DNA of 64,000 nucleotides from Bacillota bacterium (GTDB lineage Bacteria > Bacillota > UBA4882 > UBA8346). Position 1 is the stretch's first letter; each line of letters opens with the position of its first letter. This document shows, in pieces, positions 5,776-14,607 of the stretch. The notes below the pieces were generated by a model, which saw only the letters and a list, made by a program, of their open reading frames with translations, did no database searches and was not told the DNA's origin. Where the stretch lies: contig JAFABB010000036.1 of the NCBI GenBank assembly GCA_023426245.1, positions 1 through 64,000 on the forward strand, given 5' to 3'. The translations under genes and the position numbers were made by a program.

Positions 5776-6840
5776 ATGAAAGCACGCCGTATTACCAAAG
5801 CAGTTCAGGTCGGGCCGGTGACGATTGGCGGGGATAGTCCGGTATCGATTCAGTCCATGACCAATACCGATACCCGGGACCGGGAGGCGACCCTGAACCA
5901 GATCCGTCAATTAAGCGATGCCGGCTGTGAAATCGTCCGGCTGGCCGTTCCCGACAGCGAGGCTGCCGATAATTTGAGTTTTTTTTGTGAAAATTCCGCT
6001 GTGCCGCTGGTGGCGGACATTCATTTCGATTACCGTCTGGCCCTGACGGCTATCGCCGCAGGTATCGGTAAATTGCGAATCAACCCCGGCAATATCGGGG
6101 GCGTGGATCGGGTTAAATTATTGGCCGGTAAGGCTGAAGAAAGAAAAATTCCGATCCGGATCGGAGTCAATGCCGGTTCTTTGGAGAAAGATCTTTTGGA
6201 GAAATTTCACGGTCCTGCGCCTGAAGCTATGGTGGAAAGTGCACTCCGGCACATTCGAATGCTGGAAGAGGCTGATTTCACCGATATCGTCATTTCCCTG
6301 AAAGCGTCGTCCGTCCCGGCTACTATCCAGGCCTATCAATTATTGGCCCGCCAATGTGATTACCCGTTCCATATCGGGATTACCGAGGCCGGAACCTGGT
6401 TTAAAGGTTCGGTGCGTTCGGCGGTGGGTCTGGGAGCCTTACTTTGGGAAGGCCTTGGCGATACGTTAAGAGTATCTTTAACAGGTGATCCGCTGCGCGA
6501 AGTTACTGTGGGACAAGATATTTTACAAGCTCTGCAACTGCGAAACTTTGGAGCAACCGTGGTCTCGTGCCCCACTTGCGGTCGTACCCAAGTGGATTTG
6601 GAATCCCTGGCCGGCCAGGTGGAGCAATTGGCCGCCGGTATTCGTAAACCCATTAAAATTGCAGTCATGGGCTGCGCGGTCAATGGACCGGGAGAAGCCC
6701 GCGAGGCCGATCTGGGTGTGGCCGGCGGAAAAGGGGAAGGCTTGATTTTCCGTAAAGGAGAAATCATCAAAAAAGTTCCGGAAGACCAGATTGTGGCGGC
6801 GCTAAAGGAAGAGCTGGAGAAGTTGGTTACCAGTGATTAG
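5776..6840 (+). CDS. ispG: 4-Hydroxy-3-methylbut-2-enyl-diphosphate synthase
   Basis: IspG (GcpE) carries out the penultimate step of the MEP isoprenoid pathway, reducing MEcPP to HMBPP with a [4Fe-4S] cluster. The 354-residue protein has the TIM-barrel start (V-Q-V-G, I-Q-S-M-T-N-T-D-T-R-D) and the cluster ligands in order: C265 and C268 (S-C-P-T-C-G-R), C300 and E307 (M-G-C-A-V-N-G-P-G-E). This is the short bacterial form, probably using flavodoxin or ferredoxin as donor. I chose ATG 5776 because the promoter lies upstream within the longer frame and family members begin at this point; its ribosome-binding site is weak. The gene order ispG-proS-polC is common in Bacillota. Confidence 0.95.
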   Translation: MKARRITKAVQVGPVTIGGDSPVSIQSMTNTDTRDREATLNQIRQLSDAGCEIVRLAVPDSEAADNLSFFCENSAVPLVADIHFDYRLALTAIAAGIGKLRINPGNIGGVDRVKLLAGKAEERKIPIRIGVNAGSLEKDLLEKFHGPAPEAMVESALRHIRMLEEADFTDIVISLKASSVPATIQAYQLLARQCDYPFHIGITEAGTWFKGSVRSAVGLGALLWEGLGDTLRVSLTGDPLREVTVGQDILQALQLRNFGATVVSCPTCGRTQVDLESLAGQVEQLAAGIRKPIKIAVMGCAVNGPGEAREADLGVAGGKGEGLIFRKGEIIKKVPEDQIVAALKEELEKLVTSD

Positions 6841-6991
6841 TTATTGGATAATAGTTGTTGATGAGTATCCTAGTATTATTCATCTCCTGAATTTTTGAAA
6901 AAGGAATAACTAACAGCCAATAACAAATAACCAGAAACCAATAACCAATAGCTAATATCGCATTACAAGAGAAAAATTCGGAGGGTATTTC
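6841..6991 (+). repeat. Low-complexity CCAATAAC-rich spacer
   Basis: Between ispG and proS lies an AT-rich stretch with several imperfect copies of CCAATAAC/CCAATAGC (about 6910-6955), giving a loose tandem repeat of around 10 nt. No gene or clear terminator is present. The proS ribosome-binding site CGGAGGG lies at its end. Confidence 0.35.
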
Positions 6992-8704
6992 ATGCGTCAA
7001 TCAAAATTATTTGGGCCTACGCTACGGGAAGTTCCGGCTGAAGCTGAAGTGGTCAGCCACCAATTGATGCTGCGGGCGGGAATGATCCGGAAGTCGGCGG
7101 CAGGAATGTATACTTATTTGCCGCTGGCTTGGCGGATTTTAAGTAAAATTTCCAAAATCGTCCGGGAGGAGATGGAGCGGGAAGACGGTCAGGAATTGGC
7201 CATGCCGATAACCCAACCGGCTGAGATATGGAAACAAAGCGGCCGCTGGGATGTTTATGGCGATGAAATGTTCCGTTTGAAAGACCGCCATCACCGCGAG
7301 TTTTGTTTAGGGCCGACCCACGAGGAACTGATCACGACGATTGTTAAAAACGAAGTCCGTTCTTACCGGGATTTGCCCTTGCGTTTATACCAGATTCAAA
7401 ATAAATACCGGGATGAAACCCGTCCCCGTTTCGGATTGATGCGGGGCAGGGAATTCATTATGAAAGACCTGTATTCTTTTGATTTGGATGAGGCTGGATT
7501 GGAAGAGAGTTATCAGGCCATGTACCGGGCCTATACCAAAGTTTTCACCCGCTGCGGTTTGAAGTTCCGCCCGGTGGACGCCGACTCGGGAGCGATCGGC
7601 GGCAACAGCAGCCAGGAATTCATGGTTCTCGCCGAGGCTGGAGAGGCTCTGGTCCTTTATTGCGACACCTGTAATTATGCGGCCGATGTTGAAAAGGCAA
7701 TTTCCAGAGTTCCGGGTGATGTTGCCGCGGACCAGAAAGACCTGGAGAAAGTTAATACTCCCGGTTATAAAACCATCGATGAGGTTTGCTCGTTTTTAAA
7801 AATTGCTCCGGAAAATACCGTAAAAACGCTTTTTTATGGCACGGGGGACGGTTATGTGGCGGTCCTGGTCCGGGGGAACGATCAAGTAAATGAGATCAAA
7901 CTGGCCAATTTTCTGAGTTGCAAGAAGTTATATCTGGCCCCTCCTGAAGAATTGGCGGAGGTTTTCGGCTTGCCTGTGGGTTATGTGGGACCGGTGAATC
8001 TCGATGAACGCATTCAAGTCGTCGGGGACAATCTGGTTCAAGAGATGCATGGGGTGGTTGTAGGCGCCAATGAAGCTGAATTTCACTTGAAGAACGTGGA
8101 GCCGGCGCGTGATTTTAAGAACGTTGTCTACACTGATTTAAGAACGGCCATGGCCGGTGAAACTTGCCCCCATTGTGAAGGCCATTTGAAAGAAGTAAGA
8201 GGGATTGAAGCCGGGCAAATCTTTAAACTCGGCACGAAATACAGCAAAGCTTTAGGTGCGTCCTATCTGGATGAGAAGGGCCAGTCCCAGCTGATGGTCA
8301 TGGGATGCTACGGTATCGGCGTCAGCCGGACGATGGCGGCCGCCATTGAACAAAATTACGACTCCAACGGCATTCAATGGCCGATGGCGATTGCGCCTTA
8401 TCAAGTTCATGTCATCGCGGTGAATCCGGAACAATTGCCGGTCGCGGAGGAATTATATCAAAAACTTAATGATGCCAAAGTTGAAGTTTTATTGGACGAT
8501 CGGGATGAAAGGCCGGGCGTGAAATTTAAGGACGCCGATCTGATCGGAATTCCGCTCCGCATCACCATCGGTCCTAAAAGCCTCGCCCAAGGGGAAGCAG
8601 AGGTTAAATACAGACAAACCGGCCTCGAAGAACGCTGGCCCCTGGATCAAGTGGTGGAAAAAGCCCAAGCCTTTATTGAGAAAAGTCTGGCAGAAAATAA
8701 TTGA
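6992..8704 (+). CDS. proS: Prolyl-tRNA synthetase
   Basis: This class II aminoacyl-tRNA synthetase charges tRNA-Pro. The 570-residue protein has the bacterial-type architecture: a catalytic core with motif 2 (R-D-E-T-R-P-R-F-G-L-M-R-G-R-E-F, about 139-154), an inserted YbaK-like editing domain (about 230-400) that clears mischarged alanyl-tRNA-Pro, motif 3 (G-I-G-V-S-R-T-M-A-A-A, about 441-451), and a C-terminal anticodon-binding domain. Also visible is L-G-P-T-H-E-E-L (about 107-114). Start ATG follows CGGAGGG. It stands 33 nt before polC and is probably cotranscribed with it. Confidence 0.97.
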   Translation: MRQSKLFGPTLREVPAEAEVVSHQLMLRAGMIRKSAAGMYTYLPLAWRILSKISKIVREEMEREDGQELAMPITQPAEIWKQSGRWDVYGDEMFRLKDRHHREFCLGPTHEELITTIVKNEVRSYRDLPLRLYQIQNKYRDETRPRFGLMRGREFIMKDLYSFDLDEAGLEESYQAMYRAYTKVFTRCGLKFRPVDADSGAIGGNSSQEFMVLAEAGEALVLYCDTCNYAADVEKAISRVPGDVAADQKDLEKVNTPGYKTIDEVCSFLKIAPENTVKTLFYGTGDGYVAVLVRGNDQVNEIKLANFLSCKKLYLAPPEELAEVFGLPVGYVGPVNLDERIQVVGDNLVQEMHGVVVGANEAEFHLKNVEPARDFKNVVYTDLRTAMAGETCPHCEGHLKEVRGIEAGQIFKLGTKYSKALGASYLDEKGQSQLMVMGCYGIGVSRTMAAAIEQNYDSNGIQWPMAIAPYQVHVIAVNPEQLPVAEELYQKLNDAKVEVLLDDRDERPGVKFKDADLIGIPLRITIGPKSLAQGEAEVKYRQTGLEERWPLDQVVEKAQAFIEKSLAENN

Positions 8705-8737
8705 GATTTTCAACTGTTTTAAAAAGGAGTCTTCACT

Positions 8738-11700
8738 ATGTCGGCACTGCCGGAACAATATGTAATCAAACCGGATAACCGTTCCTTGCGTGCATTTAAA
8801 GGGATTGAAACGGTCCCTTTTTCTTTTCCCATTGAACCTGTCCTGGAAGAAGGGTTAATTTCCCAAATCTTGGTCAATACCAAGGACTCATCATGGGAAA
8901 TTGCCCTGGTGCTAAAAAACGATCTTTTGCCCGCTCAAAAAGAGGAATTGGAAAAAGCTATCGCGTCAATGGTATTAGGTCTTTCCAAGGTCCATCTGAA
9001 AATTCTGTGTCCCCGGAATTTACCTCCCTTGGAAGAGCGTTTACAGCAGAAATGGGAGAAAATTTTACAGTCCGCCGCCGCCAAATTTCCCGGCAGCAAT
9101 GGTTGGCTTATCGAAGCCAAGTATCGGTTATTGCCCGGAAATCTCCTGGAGATCCAGGTCCGTAACCGGACCGGGGTGGATTATTTATCGGCGCGCAGTA
9201 GTGAACTGGGGGAATTAATTCAGGAAATCGTCTTTGAAGATTTAAAACTCAGTTTTGAAGTGGGCGACTTCGGCGAACCGGCCTTTGAGGATGATCGCCG
9301 CCGGGAGGATGAGGCTTTTGCCAAGTCGGTGGCCAAATCGGTAGCTCATGTTGCCTCTCCCGCAGCCAGTAAATCATCAGGCTCAGGTTCAAGTTCCGGC
9401 TCCGACATGATACTCGGCAAAAGGTTCAGCGGTGAGCCGGTTCCGTTAAAGCAACTTCATGATGAAGAGGAACAAGTGATTGTAAAAGGGGAAGTATTCC
9501 GCTTTGAAACGAGGGTTTCCAAAGCGGGTAAGAAATTTTATTTGGGAGATATCACCGATTACAACGATTCCATAAGCTTTAAAATTTTCCCCCGTAATGT
9601 CGACAATTTGGAGGAAAAGGTTCATGAAGGCTCATGGGTGACCTTACGCGGTAATTTGCAGTTTGATCCTTATGCCAAGGAATTGGTGATATTGGTTTCG
9701 GATATTATGCCGAGTTCTTCCCCCATTCAGAGGAAGGACGAAGCCGAAGAAAAAAGAATCGAGCTCCATCTACATACCAAAATGAGCGCCATGGACGCTA
9801 CCGTCGATGCGGCGGAGGCTATTAAGCAGGCTGCCAAGTGGGGTCATCCGGCCATTGCCATTACCGATCACGGTGTAGTCCATTCCTTCCCGGAAGTTGC
9901 CGGCGTGGCCAAGAAGGCCGGCATCAAAGTCATTTATGGCCTGGAAGGTTATTTAGTGGATGATGGGGTTCCGATCGTGGTCGGGGCCTCGGATGAGATC
10001 CTTGAGGGTCTCACGTATGTAGTGCTGGATATTGAAACCACCGGTTTCAATCCCCAAAAAGAAGATTTACTGGAGATTGGCGCCGTGAAATATCTTAATG
10101 GCGCGAAAGTTGAAGAATTCTCCACGCTGATTCGCCCCGGAAAAGCGATCTCGGAGGAGATTCAAAAATTGACCGGCATCACCCCGGAAATGGTGGAGGA
10201 CGCTCCTTTGCCGGAGGATGTATTGCCGCGGTTTAAAGAGTTCTGCGCGGACGCCGTGTTGGTGGCTCACAACGCCCGTTTCGATATCGGCTTCATCACT
10301 GCCAAGTATTTTCAGTTTTTCGGCGAAAAGCCGGATCCGGTTTATTTGGATACCTTGGGACTGGCCCGGTCGGTCTGGCCGAGTTTCAAGAGTTACCGGC
10401 TGAACAATGTCGCCAAGGAACTCGGGATTAAGCTGCAAAACCATCACCGGGCCACCGATGATGCCCAGTGCGCGGCAGATATCTTGCTCAAGGCATTCGA
10501 CAAACTCAGTGAAAGAAAAATGGAACGGTTGGCTGATCTGAATTTACTGGTCAAGGAGAGCGGCGTCGAACACCTTAAAACTTATCATATCATTATTTTG
10601 GTGAAGAACCGAATTGGGATGAAACATCTCTACCGCCTGGTTTCCGAATCCCATATTCACTATTTTTACCGCCATCCGCGGATCCCCCGGTCGCTATTGG
10701 TGGAGTACCGGGAGGGTTTGATTATCGGGAGCGCCTGCGAAGCGGGTGAACTTTACCAGGCAATTCTTGATGGATCCGACGAAAGCAAGTTGGAGGAGAT
10801 TGGAGAATTTTACGATTATCTGGAAATTCAGCCAAACGGTAATAACCAATTTTTGATCAATTCCGGCCGGGTAAAGTCGGTTGAGGAACTCCAGGATAAT
10901 AACAAAAAGATTATCGAACTCGGGTCCAAACTGGGTAAGCCCGTGGTGGCCACGGGAGATGTCCATTTTCTCCATCCCCATGAAGAGATTTACCGCAGGA
11001 TATTGTTAATGGGACAAGGATTCCAGGACGCTGATAATCAGGCGCCGCTTTATTTCCGGACTACGAATGAGATGTTGCGGGAGTTTTCGTATCTGGGGGA
11101 TGATTTGGCTAAAAAAGTGGTAATTTCCGCCCCTCATCTTATTTTAGATCAGATCGAGAATGTCTCGCCCTTACCGGAGCAGTTTTGCCCGCCGCAAATT
11201 CCCGGCGCCGAGGATGAAATCCGGAATATGTCCTATGACAAGGCGAAGGAATTATACGGCGATCCCCTGCCGAAACTGGTGGAAGAGCGGCTGGAATGGG
11301 AACTGAAAAGTATTATCGAGCATGGATATGCTGTTTTATATTTGATCGCTCAAAAACTGGTGAAAAAATCATTGGACGACGGTTATCTGGTCGGTTCCCG
11401 GGGTTCGGTCGGTTCCTCCTTCGTGGCAACGATGTGCCAGATTACCGAAGTTAATCCGTTACCAGGCCATTACCGCTGTCTGGAGTGTAAATACAGCGAG
11501 TTTAAGGAGACCGGGGAGATTGCTTCCGGATGGGATCTGCCCGATAAAACCTGTCCGAAATGCGGACATCCTCTGATTAAGGATGGACAGGATATCCCCT
11601 TTGCGACCTTTATGGGTTTTGAGGGTGATAAGGAACCTGATATTGACTTGAATTTCTCCGGTGAATACCAACCGATCATCCATAAATACACTGAAGAGAT

Positions 11701-13063
11701 TTTCGGGAAAGGTTTTGTGTTCCGGGCCGGTACTGTGACCGGGCTTGCCGATAAGACGGCCTTTGGTTTTGTCAAAGGTTACACGGAAGATAAGGGGATT
11801 CGCCTCCGTCAGGCGGAAATGAGCCGATTGGCTAAAGGTTGTACCGGGGTACGCCGTTCCACCGGACAGCATCCGGGCGGACTTTACGTGGTCCCCAAAG
11901 ACCAGGAGATATATAGCTTTACCCCGATTCAGTATCCGGCTAATGATAAGAAGGCGGATTGGATTACCACTCACTTTGAATATCACGGGGCCCTCGAAGG
12001 CCGTCTCGTGAAGCTCGATATTTTGGGCCATGATGATCCGACGGTTATCCGGATGCTGAACGATTTGACCGGTATCGATCCCCGGACCGTAACCATGGCC
12101 GAACCCACTACCATGAAGATTTTTTCCTCCGTGGAACCGCTGGGAATTACCGAGGAACAGCTGGGATTTGACTTGGGTACCCTCGGGATTCCCGAGTTCG
12201 GCACCGGTTTTGTCCGTCAGATGCTCGAAGATACCCACCCGACCACCTTTGCCGAGTTGGTCCGTATCTCGGGATTATCCCACGGAACCAACGTTTGGCT
12301 CGGCAATGCCCAGGACTTGATTCGAAATGGCACGGCTACCTTGAAGGAAGTCATTTGTACCCGTGACGACATTATGAACTATTTGATTTTTAAGGGTTTA
12401 CCACCCAAGACGTCCTTTAAGATCATGGAAAAAGTCCGTAAAGGCAAGGGCCTTGAAGAAGATGACATTAAGGTCATGAAGGAGCACGATGTTCCCGATT
12501 GGTACATCGATTCCTGTCTGAAGATCAAATACATGTTTCCGAAGGCTCACGCTGTGGCTTATGTAATGATGGCCTTCCGGATTGCCTGGTTCAAGGTTAA
12601 TCATCCGGAAGCTTATTATGCCACTTATTTCACAGTTCGAGCCGACGAATTCGATGCCGACAAAGTGGTCCATGGTGAAGGGGCGGTACGTAACGCTTTG
12701 GCTGAGATTCGCCAAAAGGGTAACGATGCAACCCAAAAAGAAAAAAACTTGGAAACCATTTTAGAAATGGTACTCGAAGCCATGTTACGGGGAATTCGTT
12801 TTACCCGGGTGGATATTTATCAATCCGACCCCCAGAAGTTCATGATCACTCCGGAGGGATTGTTACCGCCCTTGGCGTCTTTACAAGGACTCGGTGAAAA
12901 TGCCGCCAATTATTTGGCGGCAGCACGCAAAGAAGGTCCCTTTTTATCGATAGAAGACCTTAAAAGTCGAGCCCGTCTAAGTTCCGCAGTGATTGAAGTT
13001 TTGCAAAATCACGGCTGTTTGCAGGGAATGACGGAATCAGCTCAATTAACGCTTTTTGGGTAA
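8738..13063 (+). CDS. polC: DNA polymerase III alpha subunit, PolC type
   Basis: PolC is the replicative leading- and lagging-strand polymerase of low-GC Gram-positive bacteria and contains its own proofreading exonuclease. The 1441-residue protein shows an N-terminal domain and a Ser/Gly/Ala-rich linker (about 205-225), an OB fold (about 245-330), a PHP domain (H-L-H-T-K at 344-348) split by the DEDD exonuclease (D431-I-E-T-T-G-F), the zinc-binding palm region with two C-x2-C pairs (about 912-948), catalytic P-D-I-D-L-N (D968, D970), and the C-terminal K-A-H-A-V-A-Y-V and helix-hairpin-helix segments. Length is normal for the family. Its own promoterless position 33 nt after proS indicates cotranscription. 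Confidence 0.97.
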   Translation: MSALPEQYVIKPDNRSLRAFKGIETVPFSFPIEPVLEEGLISQILVNTKDSSWEIALVLKNDLLPAQKEELEKAIASMVLGLSKVHLKILCPRNLPPLEERLQQKWEKILQSAAAKFPGSNGWLIEAKYRLLPGNLLEIQVRNRTGVDYLSARSSELGELIQEIVFEDLKLSFEVGDFGEPAFEDDRRREDEAFAKSVAKSVAHVASPAASKSSGSGSSSGSDMILGKRFSGEPVPLKQLHDEEEQVIVKGEVFRFETRVSKAGKKFYLGDITDYNDSISFKIFPRNVDNLEEKVHEGSWVTLRGNLQFDPYAKELVILVSDIMPSSSPIQRKDEAEEKRIELHLHTKMSAMDATVDAAEAIKQAAKWGHPAIAITDHGVVHSFPEVAGVAKKAGIKVIYGLEGYLVDDGVPIVVGASDEILEGLTYVVLDIETTGFNPQKEDLLEIGAVKYLNGAKVEEFSTLIRPGKAISEEIQKLTGITPEMVEDAPLPEDVLPRFKEFCADAVLVAHNARFDIGFITAKYFQFFGEKPDPVYLDTLGLARSVWPSFKSYRLNNVAKELGIKLQNHHRATDDAQCAADILLKAFDKLSERKMERLADLNLLVKESGVEHLKTYHIIILVKNRIGMKHLYRLVSESHIHYFYRHPRIPRSLLVEYREGLIIGSACEAGELYQAILDGSDESKLEEIGEFYDYLEIQPNGNNQFLINSGRVKSVEELQDNNKKIIELGSKLGKPVVATGDVHFLHPHEEIYRRILLMGQGFQDADNQAPLYFRTTNEMLREFSYLGDDLAKKVVISAPHLILDQIENVSPLPEQFCPPQIPGAEDEIRNMSYDKAKELYGDPLPKLVEERLEWELKSIIEHGYAVLYLIAQKLVKKSLDDGYLVGSRGSVGSSFVATMCQITEVNPLPGHYRCLECKYSEFKETGEIASGWDLPDKTCPKCGHPLIKDGQDIPFATFMGFEGDKEPDIDLNFSGEYQPIIHKYTEEIFGKGFVFRAGTVTGLADKTAFGFVKGYTEDKGIRLRQAEMSRLAKGCTGVRRSTGQHPGGLYVVPKDQEIYSFTPIQYPANDKKADWITTHFEYHGALEGRLVKLDILGHDDPTVIRMLNDLTGIDPRTVTMAEPTTMKIFSSVEPLGITEEQLGFDLGTLGIPEFGTGFVRQMLEDTHPTTFAELVRISGLSHGTNVWLGNAQDLIRNGTATLKEVICTRDDIMNYLIFKGLPPKTSFKIMEKVRKGKGLEEDDIKVMKEHDVPDWYIDSCLKIKYMFPKAHAVAYVMMAFRIAWFKVNHPEAYYATYFTVRADEFDADKVVHGEGAVRNALAEIRQKGNDATQKEKNLETILEMVLEAMLRGIRFTRVDIYQSDPQKFMITPEGLLPPLASLQGLGENAANYLAAARKEGPFLSIEDLKSRARLSSAVIEVLQNHGCLQGMTESAQLTLFG

Positions 13064-13079
13064 AAAGTTAAATTAACCA

Positions 13080-13108
13080 TGTACAATTTATAAATCCGGT
13101 TGTATAAT
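13080..13108 (+). promoter_or_regulatory. Promoter driving the riboswitch RNA
   Basis: TGTACA (13080-13085), a 17-bp spacer and a perfect TATAAT (13103-13108) lie just after polC. Transcription would start near 13115, about 30 nt before the riboswitch. The RNA can therefore be made independently of polC. Confidence 0.6.
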
Positions 13109-13143
13109 AAAAATAGCTATAAAAAGTTTTTTTCTGATTTTTT

Positions 13144-13270
13144 ACAACTTAACGAGAATAGCAAATCCGGCGAAAGCCGGAGACGCAAAGCCACGGATCT
13201 AAGGCTGGATGTTTCAAAAAAGGAGCATCCGGTGATGATGGCCGGGTTACCGAATTAAAGTTGTTTTTTT
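13144..13270 (+). ncRNA. GEMM-I (cyclic di-GMP-I type) riboswitch with built-in terminator
   Basis: The conserved elements of the GEMM-I aptamer are present in order: G-C-A-A-A, the P2 stem TCCGGC-GAAA-GCCGGA (13166-13181), G-A-C-G-C-A-A-A-G-C-C, the P3 arm with CTAAGG and a GGATG...CATCC stem, and the closing GCCGGGTTACCG. P1 pairs ACAACTTAA (13144-13152) with TTAAAGTTGT (13255-13264), and seven T residues follow at once, so ligand-stabilised P1 could itself terminate transcription. The base before G-C-A-A-A that separates c-di-GMP from cGAMP binders reads as G in my alignment, favouring c-di-GMP. No gene follows on this strand. Confidence 0.9.
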
Positions 13271-13330
13271 ATAAAAATAGGAGTTTCACTAGAATATTTT
13301 TCACGAAAATCCTCCTCCTTAGCCCGCCAG

Positions 13331-13380
13331 AAAAGCAAAGAAGCTACTAAAAAAGTATTTTTGGTAGCTTCTTTGCTTTT
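13331..13380. terminator. Strong bidirectional terminator
   Basis: AAAAGCAAAGAAGCTAC (13331-13347) and its exact complement (13364-13380) form a 17-bp stem with A-runs and T-runs on both sides. It can stop the riboswitch transcript and the opposing holin-like gene. A 16-nt palindrome CAAAACCC-GGGTTTTG follows at 13382-13397. No gene lies between here and 13481. Confidence 0.9.
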
Positions 13381-13480
13381 TCAAAACCCGGGTTTTGCGC
13401 GTTAATGACTGTCCTTCGATAGTTTTTTTCTGGGATATAACAGGACAGCCTTTAAAAAATGTGAATTCATAAAAAAAGTA

Positions 13481-13813
13481 TTATTTTACTTTGGTTGGGA
13501 TAAATAAATCGATTAACCCGATGATGAGTGATGCCAGCAATGCCCCAATAATCGAAACCGACATTCCGGGGACAATAAATTGGGTAATATAGATGACTAC
13601 TGCTGAAACCAAAAAACCTACTACCCCATGGGCATAGGGAGAAATTCCCCGTCCTAAAACGAGCTCAATGAGATAACTAATTCCAGCAATCACGATTGCG
13701 GCTAACAAAGCACTCATAAAATTAAGTGATTTGAAGCCAGGCACCAGTGCTCCGATAAACATCAACACCAAAGCTGCAACTACAAAACGAATAATTGTTC
13801 TCAGCCAATCCAA
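13481..13813 (-). CDS. Phage-holin-family (YvlD-like) membrane protein
   Basis: This 110-residue protein is almost entirely hydrophobic, with about four transmembrane helices and short charged turns. It resembles the Phage_holin_4_2/YvlD family, small membrane proteins often found in Gram-positive genomes outside prophages. Despite the family name there is no sign of a lysis cassette here. I start it at TTG 13813 because AAAGGGGGTGAT lies 3 nt upstream; the longer frame to 13885 runs through this ribosome-binding site. It is transcribed toward the bidirectional terminator and away from the stress-like gene. Confidence 0.75.
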   Translation of the reverse strand: MDWLRTIIRFVVAALVLMFIGALVPGFKSLNFMSALLAAIVIAGISYLIELVLGRGISPYAHGVVGFLVSAVVIYITQFIVPGMSVSIIGALLASLIIGLIDLFIPTKVK

Positions 13814-14090
13814 GTTATCACCCCCTTTATAAGGAAAAGAAAAATTAACGGTAATAGCTTCCCCAGCAGCTATCCGAGTATGCACGCCCGCGCGCGCCTC
13901 TCCCTTGGTAAATGGTGTTAAAAGGGGATGAAACGCCTAAGGAATCCAAATGTGTAAAAAAAATTGTTTTCGGAAAAACTAATGATTGATTAAACAGGAC
14001 CGGAAATCCAGCAAGTCGTTATGATTTACCTCCATAATCCTTCTTCGTAAACCAATTTACGAACGGTATCAAAAAAGGAGAATGATAGAT

Positions 14091-14540
14091 ATGAGAAGCA
14101 AATTATACGGTATTTTTTCCAATATTGATGATGCCAAGCAAGCTTTGGGCAATATCAAGAAGGAAAGCTTAAACTTAGCGGATTTGACAGTTGTTTTTGC
14201 CGATAACTCTGAGACGTTGGAGCGAAGAAGAGAATCCGATTTGGAATTGGCAAATGATCTTGGAGAGCCGGCACTCAAATCGAACCGGGTCTGGCCGGGA
14301 TTACAAAGCCAAAATTTATCGGGAATCGGAAATATAAAAATTGGTACCAGTCAATCCCAGCTTCTTGCGCAATCCCCAAAAGGACCGCTACACCTTGACG
14401 AAAATGATTTAGCAGTCATTGGCCCACAGATAAAGGCCAATAGGGTGGCGGCCATTATTGAAAGTGATGTCGACCTGTTGCCGAAAGTGCGATTTATTTT
14501 GGAAAGCAATGGCGCTTTCGTAATTTCAAACGGAGAATAA
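14091..14540 (+). CDS. Possible general-stress-like protein
   Basis: This 149-residue soluble protein is not firmly recognised. The N-terminus (K-L-Y-G-I-F-S-N-I-D-D-A-K-Q-A-L) has the look of the YflT/general stress protein 17M domain, an alpha/beta fold in which a strand is followed by a helix that begins D-A-x-x-A. The C-terminal half (about 95-145) may be a second alpha/beta unit. ATG 14091 is preferred over the ATG three codons earlier because GGAG is 10 nt upstream of it and only 1-2 nt from the earlier one. It stands alone, 70 nt before the next gene. Confidence 0.45.
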   Translation: MRSKLYGIFSNIDDAKQALGNIKKESLNLADLTVVFADNSETLERRRESDLELANDLGEPALKSNRVWPGLQSQNLSGIGNIKIGTSQSQLLAQSPKGPLHLDENDLAVIGPQIKANRVAAIIESDVDLLPKVRFILESNGAFVISNGE

Positions 14541-14607
14541 CTTATTCCTCTCATTTTGCAGGAGTTGGTTCGCAAAACGCGAATAGTTTACCAATCTTGG
14601 AGGACTT

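Noticed and set aside
11459..12238. 259-codon minus-strand frame inside polC
   Set aside because: It is antisense to the catalytic region of polC, a highly constrained gene, and has no recognisable protein features.
13260..13330. Short gene controlled by the riboswitch
   Set aside because: No ATG, GTG or TTG with a usable ribosome-binding site opens a frame of meaningful length before the second terminator.
13481..13813. Prophage lysis cassette
   Set aside because: Only a holin-family-like membrane protein is present; no endolysin, tail or integrase gene is nearby.
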